Part shown: positions 49,001-58,554 of the stretch, piece by piece
Layout: every line of letters begins with the position of its first letter
How positions within the stretch are numbered: position 1 is the first letter of the stretch
Source: Rhodoferax sp. WC2427
GTDB lineage: Bacteria; Pseudomonadota; Gammaproteobacteria; Burkholderiales; Burkholderiaceae_C
DNA: 64,000 bases
Assembly (NCBI RefSeq): GCF_040822085.1
Contig: NZ_CP162006.1
Coordinates: 3,534,001-3,598,000 of the forward strand
Direction: 5' to 3'
Position numbers and translations under genes: made by a program
The notes under the pieces: model-generated
Told to the model about the DNA's origin: nothing
Databases searched by the model: none
Seen by the model: the letters and a program-made list of their open reading frames with translations, nothing else

Positions 49001-50230
49001 TCAGAACAACACGCGGCTGCGGATGGTGCCGGGCACTGCTGCCAGCTTTTCCAGGGCCAAGTCGCTGGACTCCGCATCGATATCGATCACCACATAGCCA
49101 ATTTTCTCGTTGGTCTGCAAGAACTGCGCGGCAATATTGATGCGGTTGTCGGTAAACACCTGGTTCACCGCCGACAGCACGCCGGGCACGTTGTGGTGGA
49201 TGTGCAGCAGGCGGTGCTTGCCCAAATGGCTGCTGAGGGCCACCTCGGGAAAGTTGACCGACGAGGTGGAGGTGCCGTTGTCGCTGTACTTGACCAGTTT
49301 TTCTGCCACTTCCAGGCCGATATTGGCCTGGGCTTCGATGGTGGAGCCGCCCACGTGCGGGGTCAGGATCACGTTGTCCAGGCCGCGCAGGGGCGACTGG
49401 AACTCGTCCTTGTTGCTGCGCGGCTCTTCGGGGAACACGTCGATAGCGGCGCCCAGCAGCTTTTTGGTCCGCAGGGCGGCGGCCAGCGCATCGATATCCA
49501 CCACCGTGCCGCGTGCGGCGTTGATGAAGATGGCGTCCTGCTTCATGGCCGCGAACTCTGGGGGGCCAATCATCCACTGGGTGGCGGGGGTTTCGGGTAC
49601 GTGCAGGGTGACGATGTCGCTTTGGCCCAGTAAATCGTGCAAGTTAGCGACCTGGCGCGCATTGCCCAGCAGCAGCTTGGTCACCACGTCGTAAAAGCAG
49701 ACCTGCATGCCCAGGCCTTCAGCCAGCACCGACAACTGCGTGCCGATGGAGCCGTAGCCCACGATGCCCAGGGTTTTGCCGCGGATCTCGTACGAATTTT
49801 CGGCCGACTTAAGCCAGCCACCGCGGTGCGCCACCGCGCTTTTCTCGGGGATACCGCGCAGCAGCAAAATCGCTTCGGCCAGCACCAGCTCGGCCACCGA
49901 GCGGGTGTTGGAAAACGGCGCGTTGAACACCGCAATGCCGCGTTCGCGGGCGGCCTCCAGGTCTACCTGGTTGGTGCCAATGCAAAAGCAGCCTACGGCT
50001 ACCAGTTTGCTGGCATGGGCAAACACTTCGGCGGTCAATTGGGTGCGCGAGCGGATGCCGATGAAATGCGCGTCGGCGATTTTTTCTTTCAGCTGGTCTT
50101 CGGGCAGCGCACCGGGCAGGCTCTCGATCTGGGTGTAGCCCGCGCTGCGCAGCACCTCCAGCGCCGAAGGGTGCACGCCTTCCAGTAAAAGAAATTTGAT
50201 CTTGCTTTTGTCCAGAGAAGTCTTGCGCAT
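49001..50230 (-). CDS. serA: D-3-phosphoglycerate dehydrogenase with ACT domain
   Basis: First step of serine synthesis (NAD-dependent oxidation of 3-phosphoglycerate). The protein has 409 residues when started at ATG 50230 (MRKTSLDKSKIKFLLLEGVH), the same layout as E. coli SerA. Landmarks are GCFCIGTNQVDL, the NAD loop GIVGYGSIGTQL, NAARGTVVDIDAL and the catalytic TPHVGGSTIEAQ. A C-terminal ACT domain (HNVPGVLSAVNQVF, VVIDIDAES) suggests serine feedback. It lies about 120 bases upstream of the oxidoreductase gene on the same strand. Confidence 0.97.
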   Translation of the reverse strand: MRKTSLDKSKIKFLLLEGVHPSALEVLRSAGYTQIESLPGALPEDQLKEKIADAHFIGIRSRTQLTAEVFAHASKLVAVGCFCIGTNQVDLEAARERGIAVFNAPFSNTRSVAELVLAEAILLLRGIPEKSAVAHRGGWLKSAENSYEIRGKTLGIVGYGSIGTQLSVLAEGLGMQVCFYDVVTKLLLGNARQVANLHDLLGQSDIVTLHVPETPATQWMIGPPEFAAMKQDAIFINAARGTVVDIDALAAALRTKKLLGAAIDVFPEEPRSNKDEFQSPLRGLDNVILTPHVGGSTIEAQANIGLEVAEKLVKYSDNGTSTSSVNFPEVALSSHLGKHRLLHIHHNVPGVLSAVNQVFTDNRINIAAQFLQTNEKIGYVVIDIDAESSDLALEKLAAVPGTIRSRVLF

Positions 50231-50328
50231 ACGGTGCCCGGCTGTCAGAGGTGAAGGGGGTGGCGATGCTAGCATGCTGCGCCGCAGCAAATGGCCTCCG
50301 CCCCATGCGGCACTTCCCCTAGCAGGGG

Positions 50329-53300
50329 CTATTTGAAATCCCGGCTGGCGGTAGGCAGGCTACCCAGCAAGGGGGTCAAGTCCACCAGTTTCCGGGCGAT
50401 CAGGTTCATCACATCGCCTTCGCGCTGCCAGCGGCCGTACACCGCCAGCAGCCTGGCGCCCAGGAGCACTGCACGCTGCGTCTCCCGCACGGCCCTCCAG
50501 CAGATCACCTGCACCACCCCGGTTTCGTCTTCCAGGGTGATGAAGGTGGTGCCCTTGGCGGTGGGCGGCTGCTGGCGCAGCGTGACGATGCCGCAGTGGC
50601 GCACCATGCGGCCATCGGGTACGTCCCGCAGGTCTTGGGCCGACATGAGCCTGCGCCGGGCCAGTTGGGGCCGCAGCAGCGCCAGCGGGTGGCTGCGCAG
50701 GGTCAGGCCCAGGGACGCGTAATCCCACACCACCTCTTCCCCTTCCAGTGCGGGGGGCAGTTCCAGCAGATCCTCGTCCACCGGCGCATCCCGCAGCAGC
50801 AGCGGCGTGGAACGCAGCGCCGAGGCATCCCAGACCTGTTGCCGCCGGTGGCCGGACAGGCCCATCAGCGCATCGGCGGCGGCCAGGGTCTGCATCTCGT
50901 GCTGCTCCAGGTGGGCACGCCGGGCCAGGTCTTCGGCGCTGTCAAACGGTGCTTCGGCACGGGCCTGCACGATGCGCTGGGCGGACTTTTTCTGCAGCTT
51001 GTCGATGAGGCGCAGGCCCAGCCGCACGGCCGGGGGGTGCGGCAGGTCTTCCAGGGTGCAGTCCACCTGGCTGTGCATCACATCCGGGGACCGCACCTCC
51101 ACCCCGTGGCGCTGGGCATCCTGCACCAGTTGCGAGGCCGAGTAAAAACCCAGCGGCTGGCTGTTGAGCATGGCGGCCAAAAATTCGGCCGGGTGGTGCC
51201 GCTTGATCCAGCAACTGTCATAGACCAGCAAGGCAAACGATGCCGCATGGCTCTCTGGAAAGCCATACTCGCCAAAGCCCTTGATCTGCTCGAAGATGTT
51301 CTGGGCAAACGCCTCGTCGTAGCCGCGCGCCGTCATGCCACCCACAATCTTGTCGTAGTATTTTTCCAGCCCGCCCTTGCGTTTCCAGGCGGCCATGGCC
51401 CGCCGCAGCCCGTCTGCCTCGCCCGCGGTAAAACCTGCGGCCAGGATGGAGATCTGCATCACCTGCTCCTGGAAGATCGGCACCCCCAAGGTGCGGCCCA
51501 AGGCCTCTTCCAGCGCCGCGCTGGGGAACGTGACGGGCTCGATGCCCTGCCGACGGTTCAGGTAGGGGTGCACCATGCCACCCTGGATGGGCCCGGGGCG
51601 CACGATGGCCACTTCCACCACCAGGTCGTAGAAGCAACGGGGCTTGAGCCGGGGCAGCATGCCCATTTGCGCCCGGCTCTCGATCTGGAACACGCCCACG
51701 GTGTCGGCTTGGCAAATCATGTCGTAGGTGGCCACACACTTGGGCGGGATGTCCTGCATGGTCATGGTCTGGCCGGTGCGCTGGCCAATGAAGTCCAGCG
51801 ACTTGCGCAGGGCGGTGAGCATGCCCAGCGCCAGGCAGTCCACCTTGAGCAGGCCCACGGCATCCAGGTCGTCCTTGTCCCATTCGATCACGGTGCGGTT
51901 GGGCATGGCAGCGTTTTCGATGGGCACCATACGCGCCAGCGGGCCCTGGGTGAGCACAAAGCCCCCGGTGTGCTGGGATAGGTGGCGCGGAAAGCCCAGC
52001 AAGGCCGTGGTCAGCTCCAGCAGTTGCTGCACCGCCAGGTCGTCCAGGCGCAGGCCCGCTTCCTGCAGCCGCACGGGGTCCACGGTCTGGCCATCCCACC
52101 AGTGGTGGCCCTTGGCCAGCAGTTCCAGGGTCTCCAGCGGGAACCCCAGCGCCTTGCCCACGTCCCGGATGGCCGATTTGGGTCGGTAGCAGATGACCAC
52201 GCCGGTCAGTGCCGCGCGGTCCCGACCGTATTTGGCGTACAGGTACTGCAGCACCTCTTCACGCCGCTCGTGCTCGAAGTCGATATCGATGTCGGGCGGC
52301 TCGTTGCGCTCGCGGCTGATGAAGCGCTCAAACAGCATGCGCATGCGCGCCGGGTCCACCTCGGTCACCCCCAGGCAGTAGCAAACCACGGAGTTGGCCG
52401 CCGACCCCCGGCCCTGGCAGAGGATGTGCTGGCTGCGGGCGAAACGCACGATGTCGTAGACAGTGAGAAAGTAGTGTTCGAAGCGCAGATCGCCAATGAG
52501 TGCCAGCTCGTGCTCGATCTGCTCCTGCTCTTTGGCGGCCATGCCCTGCGGCCAGCGCCGCCCTGCCCCCTCGTAGGTGATGCGGCGCAGATACCCCATA
52601 GGCGTTTCGCCCGGCGGCACCACTTCGTCCGGGTACCGGTAGCGCAACTCGTCCAGAGAAAAGTCGCAGCGGGCGGCCACTTGCAGGGTCTCCATCAGCA
52701 GGTCCGGGGGGTAGGTCTGGGCCAGGCGCAGCCGGGTGCGCAAATGCCGCTCTGCATTGGGCTGCAGGGCCAGGCCGCAGGCGGTCAGGGGTTGGCCGAT
52801 CCGGGTGGCGGTAAGTACATCCTGCAGCGGCTTGCGGGAGCGCACATGCATGTGCACGTCCCCGGCGGCGACCAGCGCAATGGCGGTGAGCGCGCTGACC
52901 TGGCGCAGCTGGTGCAGCCACATCTCGTCGCCCAGCACGCGCAGCATCTGCACCGCCAGCCAGCAGCGGCCGGTAAAGGCACCGAGCAGCCAGCGGGCCA
53001 CGGATTCCAGCTGCGCGCCAGTGGAGCGCCGGTCCGGTGCGGCCAGCACCACGCAGTCGGCCAGGGCCTGCGGGGCGATGGCATCGCGGCTGAGGTGGTA
53101 CGTGCCCTTGTGCGCCGACCGGCGCAGCCCGGTGATGAACTCGCACAGATTGCCGTAACCGTTGAGGTTGCAGGCCAGCACGATGAAGGTGAACGGCGCC
53201 TCGCCATCGACCTGGAACTGGCTGCCCACCAGCAATGGCAGGCCCTGCTCCTTGGCGGCCACGTGGGCGCGCACGATACCCGCCATGGAACACTCGTCGG

Positions 53301-53451
53301 TGACCGCCAGGGCGGCATAGCCCAGTTTTTTGGCCCGTTCCACCAGCTCGTCGGGTTGGCTGGCACCGCGCAGAAAAGAGAAATTACTCAGGCACCACAG
53401 CTCGGCATAGGCCGGAATGGTCGATGGAACGGTCGGTCGGTCGGACAACAT
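50329..53451 (-). CDS. dnaE2: Error-prone DNA polymerase DnaE2
   Basis: Alpha subunit of a C-family polymerase used in induced mutagenesis. The protein has 1040 residues. The PHP domain is N-terminal (YAELWCLSNFSFLRGASQP, AVTDECSMAGIVR). The palm carries the catalytic acid pattern PDIDIDFEHERREEV near 385-395 and GRGSAANSVVCYCLG. The Pol3 finger region has FLGFPRHLSQHTGGFVLTQG and GFGEYGFPESHAASFA. An OB domain near the end (MVRHCGIVTLRQQPPTAKG) follows. It starts 4 bases after imuB and is the last gene of the LexA-controlled imuA-imuB-dnaE2 mutasome. Confidence 0.97.
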   Translation of the reverse strand: MLSDRPTVPSTIPAYAELWCLSNFSFLRGASQPDELVERAKKLGYAALAVTDECSMAGIVRAHVAAKEQGLPLLVGSQFQVDGEAPFTFIVLACNLNGYGNLCEFITGLRRSAHKGTYHLSRDAIAPQALADCVVLAAPDRRSTGAQLESVARWLLGAFTGRCWLAVQMLRVLGDEMWLHQLRQVSALTAIALVAAGDVHMHVRSRKPLQDVLTATRIGQPLTACGLALQPNAERHLRTRLRLAQTYPPDLLMETLQVAARCDFSLDELRYRYPDEVVPPGETPMGYLRRITYEGAGRRWPQGMAAKEQEQIEHELALIGDLRFEHYFLTVYDIVRFARSQHILCQGRGSAANSVVCYCLGVTEVDPARMRMLFERFISRERNEPPDIDIDFEHERREEVLQYLYAKYGRDRAALTGVVICYRPKSAIRDVGKALGFPLETLELLAKGHHWWDGQTVDPVRLQEAGLRLDDLAVQQLLELTTALLGFPRHLSQHTGGFVLTQGPLARMVPIENAAMPNRTVIEWDKDDLDAVGLLKVDCLALGMLTALRKSLDFIGQRTGQTMTMQDIPPKCVATYDMICQADTVGVFQIESRAQMGMLPRLKPRCFYDLVVEVAIVRPGPIQGGMVHPYLNRRQGIEPVTFPSAALEEALGRTLGVPIFQEQVMQISILAAGFTAGEADGLRRAMAAWKRKGGLEKYYDKIVGGMTARGYDEAFAQNIFEQIKGFGEYGFPESHAASFALLVYDSCWIKRHHPAEFLAAMLNSQPLGFYSASQLVQDAQRHGVEVRSPDVMHSQVDCTLEDLPHPPAVRLGLRLIDKLQKKSAQRIVQARAEAPFDSAEDLARRAHLEQHEMQTLAAADALMGLSGHRRQQVWDASALRSTPLLLRDAPVDEDLLELPPALEGEEVVWDYASLGLTLRSHPLALLRPQLARRRLMSAQDLRDVPDGRMVRHCGIVTLRQQPPTAKGTTFITLEDETGVVQVICWRAVRETQRAVLLGARLLAVYGRWQREGDVMNLIARKLVDLTPLLGSLPTASRDFK

Positions 53452-53455
53452 GGCT

Positions 53456-54781
53456 TCAGGCGAACATGCCGTGCAGGAACCAGGCGGTGTCCTCGTCGGC
53501 CAGCCGGGTCTGGTAGATCCATAGCACCCCGGCGTGTGCGCTCAGGGCGACCCAGTAGTCGCGCACCACGGTCTGGGCATGGGTGCCCGTCTCATCGCTG
53601 AGCCGGTGCCACCAGCCGCCTTCGACCCGGTGCGGGCCCGACAGCAACTGCAGCAAACCCTGGTACAGCGGCCGATGGTCCTGCACCGCCAAGGGCAAGG
53701 GCTGCAGCAGTACAAAGCTGGGCTGGGGCAGCGTGTACGGCGCCGGAGAGGTGGCAGCGCTCTTGCGTGGCAGCGGTGCCGGGGCCGGTTGCCAGTGGAC
53801 GGTCCACTCCAGGCGGTGGTCTTCCTGCAGCACCGGGCGCAGCACCCGCTGCGGCCCCAGCCGGGCGGCAATGCGCTCCAGCACCAGGGCCAGCGACTCG
53901 CCGTCTTGCTGGCTGTCGGGCAGCAAGGAGGCGGTGGGCGCTTCAAAGGCCCGCACCTCCACGGCCAGCAGCTCAAGATCCCCCACCGGGGCCAGCAACT
54001 GCACTTTGGCCAGGTTTTCTGCGAGCAACCGTGCCAGGTGCTCGACGCTGCGGGTGGGCTCTGCGGTGCGGATGGTGAGTTCACCACCGTCACCGGCGGT
54101 TTTGGAGCGCATGGCATCGTGGCACCAGCGCAGGGTGACGGCCGTGACACCGCAGCGCCGGGCTGCCAGCCAGCCGCACAGCTGCAGCAGCAGGCGGCGT
54201 GCACCGAACAGAATGGCCGGGGCATGCTCGACCCGCGACATCAGCTCCAGCCGGGCATGGAACTGCTCGGGCAGCGCCACCCAGGCATGGGCACAGGGGC
54301 GCAGGCCATAGGCCTGGTCCAGGGCCACCAGCAACTCCTTGTCGAAGCGGCGGCTGAGCCCGCCGCGTGGCAGCGCCCGGACCTGGCCCAGGGTGGTGCA
54401 GCCCAGGCGCGCCAGCATCGGCGCATGGGCCGCCACCGCCGCCAAAGATGCCAGCGGCAGGGCATCCAGCAGCACCGCCAGCGGCTGGGCAAAGCCGTTG
54501 CGCACGCCGCAGCGCGCCAGGGCCAGCGCCGCCAGGCTGGTGGGGGCCCAGGCCAGAAAAGCCACGCCCAGCGCCGCAGATTCCGTACGCACCTGCGCCG
54601 CCAGCGCGCGCCTGCCGCCAAACAGGCGCTCGCTGCCCTCCACTTCCATCAGCACGGCGGCTTCCAGCACGGCCACGCGGGGGGTGAATTGCAGACACCA
54701 CACCGCCAGACCCTGCAGCGCCTCAGTGCGGGGCGGGTTGGGGGGTGGGGGTGCTTCGGGGAGCAAGGCGGCCCACAGCAT
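53456..54781 (-). CDS. imuB: ImuB: Y-family polymerase-like mutasome protein
   Basis: Adaptor of the DnaE2 mutasome. The protein has 441 residues. It resembles Y-family polymerases (MEVEGSERLFGGRRAL, LGCTTLGQVRALPRGGLSRRFDKELLVALDQAYG) but lacks the usual catalytic acidic N-terminal motif, as in known ImuB proteins. It probably bridges DnaE2 and the sliding clamp. The start at ATG 54781 overlaps the end of imuA by 59 bases; a later start is possible but the N-terminal WAALLPEA segment fits the family. Confidence 0.92.
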   Translation of the reverse strand: MLWAALLPEAPPPPNPPRTEALQGLAVWCLQFTPRVAVLEAAVLMEVEGSERLFGGRRALAAQVRTESAALGVAFLAWAPTSLAALALARCGVRNGFAQPLAVLLDALPLASLAAVAAHAPMLARLGCTTLGQVRALPRGGLSRRFDKELLVALDQAYGLRPCAHAWVALPEQFHARLELMSRVEHAPAILFGARRLLLQLCGWLAARRCGVTAVTLRWCHDAMRSKTAGDGGELTIRTAEPTRSVEHLARLLAENLAKVQLLAPVGDLELLAVEVRAFEAPTASLLPDSQQDGESLALVLERIAARLGPQRVLRPVLQEDHRLEWTVHWQPAPAPLPRKSAATSPAPYTLPQPSFVLLQPLPLAVQDHRPLYQGLLQLLSGPHRVEGGWWHRLSDETGTHAQTVVRDYWVALSAHAGVLWIYQTRLADEDTAWFLHGMFA

Positions 54782-55550
54782 GGGAACTTTCGCGGGGAAG
54801 AAAAAACTGGCTGGGGCGCAGCAGGCGCGGTGTCAGCACCGACGCCAGCCCACCGGGCACCGAGGGCAGCGTGACCTGCCCCGCGTGCACCGGGCCGCGG
54901 CGCTTGAACACCTGCACGCGCAACGCCCAGTCCAGGCCCAGGCTGGCATGCACCCGCAGCGGGGCCGCCGAGGCTTCATGCTGCGCGGCTTCGGGGCGGC
55001 ACAGGAACACCAGGCCCGCACAGCTTTGCGCGCACACCTGCAGGCGGCGGATCTGCTCTTGCCGCGCCTGCGGCACCCAGGCCACCAGGGCACCGGCCGA
55101 GCCAGATTTGATGAGCTGCTCGGTCACCCACAGCCGTTCTGCGGGGGTATCGGCCTGGATCCACACCAGTTGGCGCGGGTCCAGCCCCGCATGTACCAGG
55201 CCCGGCAGGTGCGGCTGCCGGGGCGGGGCCACCACCACCACCTGGCCGCCCCGGGCCACCACCTGGCGCAGCGCTGGCCCCAGCAGCCGCCATTCCAATA
55301 CCGCCGGTTGCGGACTCAGCACCTCGGCCAGCGCATGGCAGGGCCAGCCGCCGCCGGGCAGTTCCTGGTCCAGCAGTGCCCACCCGGATGAAACCACCGA
55401 GGCCACGGGCGTGCCCAGCTCGGAACCACGCCAGACCGCCGCCGCCACAGCGGGAGGCAGCTGGCCGAGCCCCCGTGGGGGACTTGGGAGACGTGGAGTT
55501 GGCACGGGCGCTGCGGGGAGCGCTTCGTACCATGCGGGTTGGGCTTGCAT
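54723..55550 (-). CDS. imuA: ImuA: translesion synthesis-associated RecA-like protein
   Basis: SOS-induced accessory protein of the ImuA/ImuB/DnaE2 mutasome. The protein has 275 residues from ATG 55550 (MQAQPAWYEAL). The RecA-like fold is visible (SGWALLDQELPGGGWPCHALAEVL, VVVVAPPRQPHLPGL, GALVAWVPQARQEQIRRLQVCA) but without a clear Walker A. It is first in the operon. A LexA box sits 14 bases upstream of the ATG. The C-terminal Pro/Thr tail overlaps imuB. Confidence 0.92.
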   Translation of the reverse strand: MQAQPAWYEALPAAPVPTPRLPSPPRGLGQLPPAVAAAVWRGSELGTPVASVVSSGWALLDQELPGGGWPCHALAEVLSPQPAVLEWRLLGPALRQVVARGGQVVVVAPPRQPHLPGLVHAGLDPRQLVWIQADTPAERLWVTEQLIKSGSAGALVAWVPQARQEQIRRLQVCAQSCAGLVFLCRPEAAQHEASAAPLRVHASLGLDWALRVQVFKRRGPVHAGQVTLPSVPGGLASVLTPRLLRPSQFFLPRESSHAVGRLAPRSTPTPQPAPH

Positions 55551-55563
55551 GGGCGTCAATATA

Positions 55564-55579
55564 CTGTTTATACGTACAG
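55564..55579. promoter_or_regulatory. LexA box controlling imuA-imuB-dnaE2
   Basis: CTGTTTATACGTACAG is a perfect CTGT-N8-ACAG LexA site. The palindrome extends to TACTGT...ACAGTA (55562-55581). It lies 14 bases upstream of the imuA ATG, in the 53-base gap to cdhB, where it would block transcription until DNA damage. Confidence 0.93.
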
Positions 55580-55603
55580 TATACGCACATCACCCCAACC
55601 CCG

Positions 55604-56089
55604 CTAGCTCGTAGGCCGTGCTCCGGGCAGTTGCATCACCTTCCCCACCAGGGCGGGCACGGGCAGTGCATGGTGTGCCGCCGCGATGCGCTGCACCCGG
55701 GCCAGCACCTCGGCGGGAAAGGCCGCCGAACGGGGGCCACGCATGTCCACATGCAGCAGCATCTGCTCGCACACCGCCACCGGCTCCGCCTGGCCCGGCA
55801 ACAGCAGCTGCAGAAAAATATGCAACCGCTTGGCGTCCAAGCCCAGCACCTGCAGTTGCACCTGCACTTCGGCCCCCAGCTTCACCTCGTGCAGGTAGTG
55901 GATATGGCTTTCCAGCGTGAACAGGCTGCCGTGGGTGCGGGCGCGGCCCGCGGCATCCAGGCCGATCTGGTCCATCAGTGCGTCGGTGGCGTAGCTACAA
56001 ATCAGCCCGTAGTAGGCATCGCGCAGGTGGCCGTTGTAGTCCACCCATTCGGGCGGCACTTTGGCGATGTACAGGGGGTCAGATGCCAT
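55604..56089 (-). CDS. cdhB: Betainyl-CoA thioesterase-type hotdog protein (carnitine pathway)
   Basis: A 161-residue 4HBT-type hotdog thioesterase ([20 protein letters not shown] with the WVDxNGH motif, [19 protein letters not shown]). By gene context it is the CdhB thioesterase that releases glycine betaine from betainyl-CoA in carnitine breakdown. The start overlaps the cdhA stop by 11 bases (ATGGCATCTGA read in both frames). It is the last gene of the operon, next to but facing away from the mutasome promoter. Confidence 0.85.
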   Translation of the reverse strand: MASDPLYIAKVPPEWVDYNGHLRDAYYGLICSYATDALMDQIGLDAAGRARTHGSLFTLESHIHYLHEVKLGAEVQVQLQVLGLDAKRLHIFLQLLLPGQAEPVAVCEQMLLHVDMRGPRSAAFPAEVLARVQRIAAAHHALPVPALVGKVMQLPGARPTS

Positions 56090-57032
56090 GGCGGGCTTTG
56101 GCGGCTTCCACGGCGGCCATCACGCTCTGGATGGCATCGTCGCGGTAGCGCTCCAGTTGCTTGATGCTGTGGGTGCCGAGCTGGGCAGTGGTGCCCTCCA
56201 CCACGCTGTCGATCAGCGCATCGGTGAGTTTAGGCGCCACCAGCTTGGTCCAGGGCAGCTCCAGGGCCGGGCCAAACTGCGCCATGAAATGCCGCATGCC
56301 CGCATCGCCCCCTGCCAGGGTGTAGGTCAGGAACGTGCCCATGAAGGACCAGCGGATGCCTGCGCCATAGCGGATGGCATCGTCGATCTCGCCGGTAGTG
56401 GCCACGCCGTCGTTGACCAGGTGCAGGGCCTCGCGCCACACGGCCTCCAGCAGGCGGTCGGCGATGAATCCGGGGATTTCCTTGCGTACATGCAGGGGCC
56501 GCATGCCAAGTGCGCTATAGATTTTGATAGCCGCGGCAATGGCTTCGGCGGAGGTCTTTTCGCCGCCCACCACTTCCACCAGGGGCAGCAAGTACACCGG
56601 GTTGAACGGGTGACCGACCACGCAGCGCTCGGGGTGAGTGGCACTGGCGTAAAAGTCGGTGGGCAACAGGCCGGAGGTGGACGAGGCGATGATGGCATCG
56701 GGCCGGGCGGCCGCGCTGATCTGCGCGTGCAGCGACAGCTTGAGGTCTTGCCGCTCGGGGGCGCTTTCCTGGATGAAGTCGGCGTGCTGCACGCATTCGG
56801 CGATGGTGGCGACAAAACGCAGGCGCTCCATGGAAGCCCCTGCCGCCAAACCTTGCCGCTCCAGCGCAGGCCAGGCATTGGCCACGTTGGCGCGCAGTTG
56901 CTGCTCGGCCCCGGCAGCCGGGTCCCAGGCGACGACATCCAGCCCGTGGGCCAGTGCGCGTGCGACCCAGCCGCTGCCGATAACGCCTACGCCCAGGGCG
57001 GCGAAAGTCTTGATGTGGGTGGTGATGGTCAT
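56079..57032 (-). CDS. cdhA: L-carnitine dehydrogenase (3-hydroxyacyl-CoA dehydrogenase family)
   Basis: NAD-dependent oxidation of L-carnitine to 3-dehydrocarnitine. The protein has 317 residues. The Rossmann motif [11 protein letters not shown] is at 14-24. [41 protein letters not shown] and [19 protein letters not shown] follow the 3-hydroxyacyl-CoA dehydrogenase pattern. The lack of a long C-terminal acyl-CoA part and the operon partners point to carnitine rather than fatty acids. It lies 9 bases after the SGNH gene and overlaps cdhB by 11. A partial repeat copy lies inside. Confidence 0.9.
   Translation of the reverse strand: MTITTHIKTFAALGVGVIGSGWVARALAHGLDVVAWDPAAGAEQQLRANVANAWPALERQGLAAGASMERLRFVATIAECVQHADFIQESAPERQDLKLSLHAQISAAARPDAIIASSTSGLLPTDFYASATHPERCVVGHPFNPVYLLPLVEVVGGEKTSAEAIAAAIKIYSALGMRPLHVRKEIPGFIADRLLEAVWREALHLVNDGVATTGEIDDAIRYGAGIRWSFMGTFLTYTLAGGDAGMRHFMAQFGPALELPWTKLVAPKLTDALIDSVVEGTTAQLGTHSIKQLERYRDDAIQSVMAAVEAAKARHGI
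56515..56550 (+). repeat. Dispersed palindromic element, copy 12 (partial, in cdhA)
   Basis: TATAGATTTTGATAGCCGC matches the left flank and start of the element; the right half is diverged. It encodes IAAAIKIYS. Weak on its own and listed because of the other copies. Confidence 0.35.
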
Positions 57033-57041
57033 GGTGAAAGC

Positions 57042-57659
57042 TTAAAGAGTTGTTAATGAGTTGAACCACCAGGCGGGCCAGGCCAGCACCTGGTCGGCCA
57101 CCAGTTGGTAGCCCGCCGCCCCCGGATGGCAGCCGTCGCTGGCGGCCACGTCGGCCCGCCAGAGTGCGCTGTCGGCCAAGAATCGGGCCACCGGCATATA
57201 CGGCACGCCCAGGGCCCGGGCGCGGTCGGCGTACAGCGGGCACAGGTCCAGGATGCGGGCATCCTGCGCCGCCTCGCCCACCGGGAACGGGCCCAGCACC
57301 ACGGTGGGGTGCAGCGCCTGGGCCGTGGAGACGATGCGGGTAAAGCATTCCACACTCTGCGCCACCGGCACCCGCAAGCCGTCGTCCTGCGGGGTCATGT
57401 CGTTGGCACCGAATGAAAACACCAGGTATTTATGGCACTGCACCTGCAGGCGCACTGCCGACTCGGCCTGCCAGCGCGCCGCGATGCCCTGGCTGGTATC
57501 GCCGCGGATGCCCAGGTTATGGGCGGTCACCGCATAGCCCCGGTTCCACGCAGCGGCACTGACACGGCCCGGCCAACCCAGGCAGGTCGGGTCGCTGGTG
57601 CCCTGCGTCATCGAATCGCCGACGAAGCAAATGCGGTGGTCGTTGATCAGATCAGCCAC
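57042..57659 (-). CDS. SGNH/GDSL hydrolase within the carnitine operon
   Basis: A 205-residue SGNH hydrolase without a signal peptide, so likely cytoplasmic. Block I is GDSMTQG with Ser16, block III GAND with N86, block V DGCHP with D175 and H178, and G50 (LGIRGDTS) supplies block II, so all catalytic parts are present. It overlaps cdhC by 8 bases and precedes cdhA by 9, hence it belongs to the carnitine operon. An O-acylcarnitine esterase role would fit; this is inference. The well-studied Pseudomonas operon has a different type of lipolytic enzyme here. Confidence 0.88.
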   Translation of the reverse strand: MADLINDHRICFVGDSMTQGTSDPTCLGWPGRVSAAAWNRGYAVTAHNLGIRGDTSQGIAARWQAESAVRLQVQCHKYLVFSFGANDMTPQDDGLRVPVAQSVECFTRIVSTAQALHPTVVLGPFPVGEAAQDARILDLCPLYADRARALGVPYMPVARFLADSALWRADVAASDGCHPGAAGYQLVADQVLAWPAWWFNSLTTL

Positions 57660-58542
57660 GCTTTTTCAGGCCCAGCTTCTGGCGTCCTTCTTCCGGGGTG
57701 AGCGTGCGCGCACCCATCATGCTGATGATGCTGCGGGCCCGCTCCACCAGCGATCCGTTGCTGGCGGGCACGCCCTTGTCCAGCCAGAGGTTGTCTTCCA
57801 GCCCCACGCGCACATTGCCGCCCAGCAGCACGGCCTGCGCCACCATGGGCATCTGCATGCGCCCAATGCCAAAGCCAGCCCAGGTGGCACCCGGCGGCAT
57901 GTTGTCGGCCATGGCTTTCATGGTGGTGGTGTCGGCAGGCGCACCCCAGGGGATGCCCAGGCAGACCTGGAACAGCGGCGCGTCGCCCAGCAGGCCTTCT
58001 TTCAGCATCTGCTTGGCAAACCACAGGTGGCCGGTGTCGAACACCTCCAGCTCGGCTTTCACGCCCAGCTCCAGAATGCGCTTGGCACCGGCGCGTAACT
58101 GGGCAGGGGTGGACACGTAGATGTAGTCGCCGTCGCCAAAATTCAGCGTGCCGCAGTCCAGCGTGCAAATTTCGGGCAGTAACTCTTCGATGTGGATCAG
58201 CCGGGCCAGCCCGCCAACCAGGTCGGTGCCGGGGCCGAACTGCATGGGGTTTTCGCCCGCGCCGATTTCCAGGTCGCCGCCCATGCCGGCCGTCAGGTTC
58301 AGCACCATGTCCACGCCGCTGGAGCGGATACGGTCCACCAGCTCGCGGTACAGCGCCGGGTCGCGGCTGCCTTTGCCAGTGGCCGGGTCGCGCACATGGC
58401 AGTGCACTACGGTGGCCCCGGCTTTGGCGGCCTCTACCGCGGCTTCGGCGATCTGCTTGGGGGTGACGGGAATGGCCGGGTGGCGGCCAACGGTGTCGCC
58501 CGCGCCGGTCACGGCACAGGTCAGGATGACATCATGGTTCAT
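57652..58542 (-). CDS. cdhC: 3-dehydrocarnitine cleavage enzyme (BKACE family)
   Basis: Beta-keto acid cleavage enzyme of 296 residues; reacts 3-dehydrocarnitine with acetyl-CoA to give betainyl-CoA and acetoacetate. Family landmarks are [28 protein letters not shown] (metal-binding His pair), [28 protein letters not shown], and [14 protein letters not shown]. It starts 12 bases after caiX and overlaps the SGNH gene by 8 bases. The neighbours (dehydrogenase, thioesterase, betaine-type binding protein, CdhR-like regulator) make the carnitine assignment better than a lysine or other BKACE role. Confidence 0.9.
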   Translation of the reverse strand: MNHDVILTCAVTGAGDTVGRHPAIPVTPKQIAEAAVEAAKAGATVVHCHVRDPATGKGSRDPALYRELVDRIRSSGVDMVLNLTAGMGGDLEIGAGENPMQFGPGTDLVGGLARLIHIEELLPEICTLDCGTLNFGDGDYIYVSTPAQLRAGAKRILELGVKAELEVFDTGHLWFAKQMLKEGLLGDAPLFQVCLGIPWGAPADTTTMKAMADNMPPGATWAGFGIGRMQMPMVAQAVLLGGNVRVGLEDNLWLDKGVPASNGSLVERARSIISMMGARTLTPEEGRQKLGLKKRG

Positions 58543-58554
58543 GTGTGGCTTTCT

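Noticed and set aside
53534..54874. A 446-codon plus-strand frame opposite imuB
   Set aside because: Gln/His/Arg-rich mirror translation of imuB with no recognisable domain.
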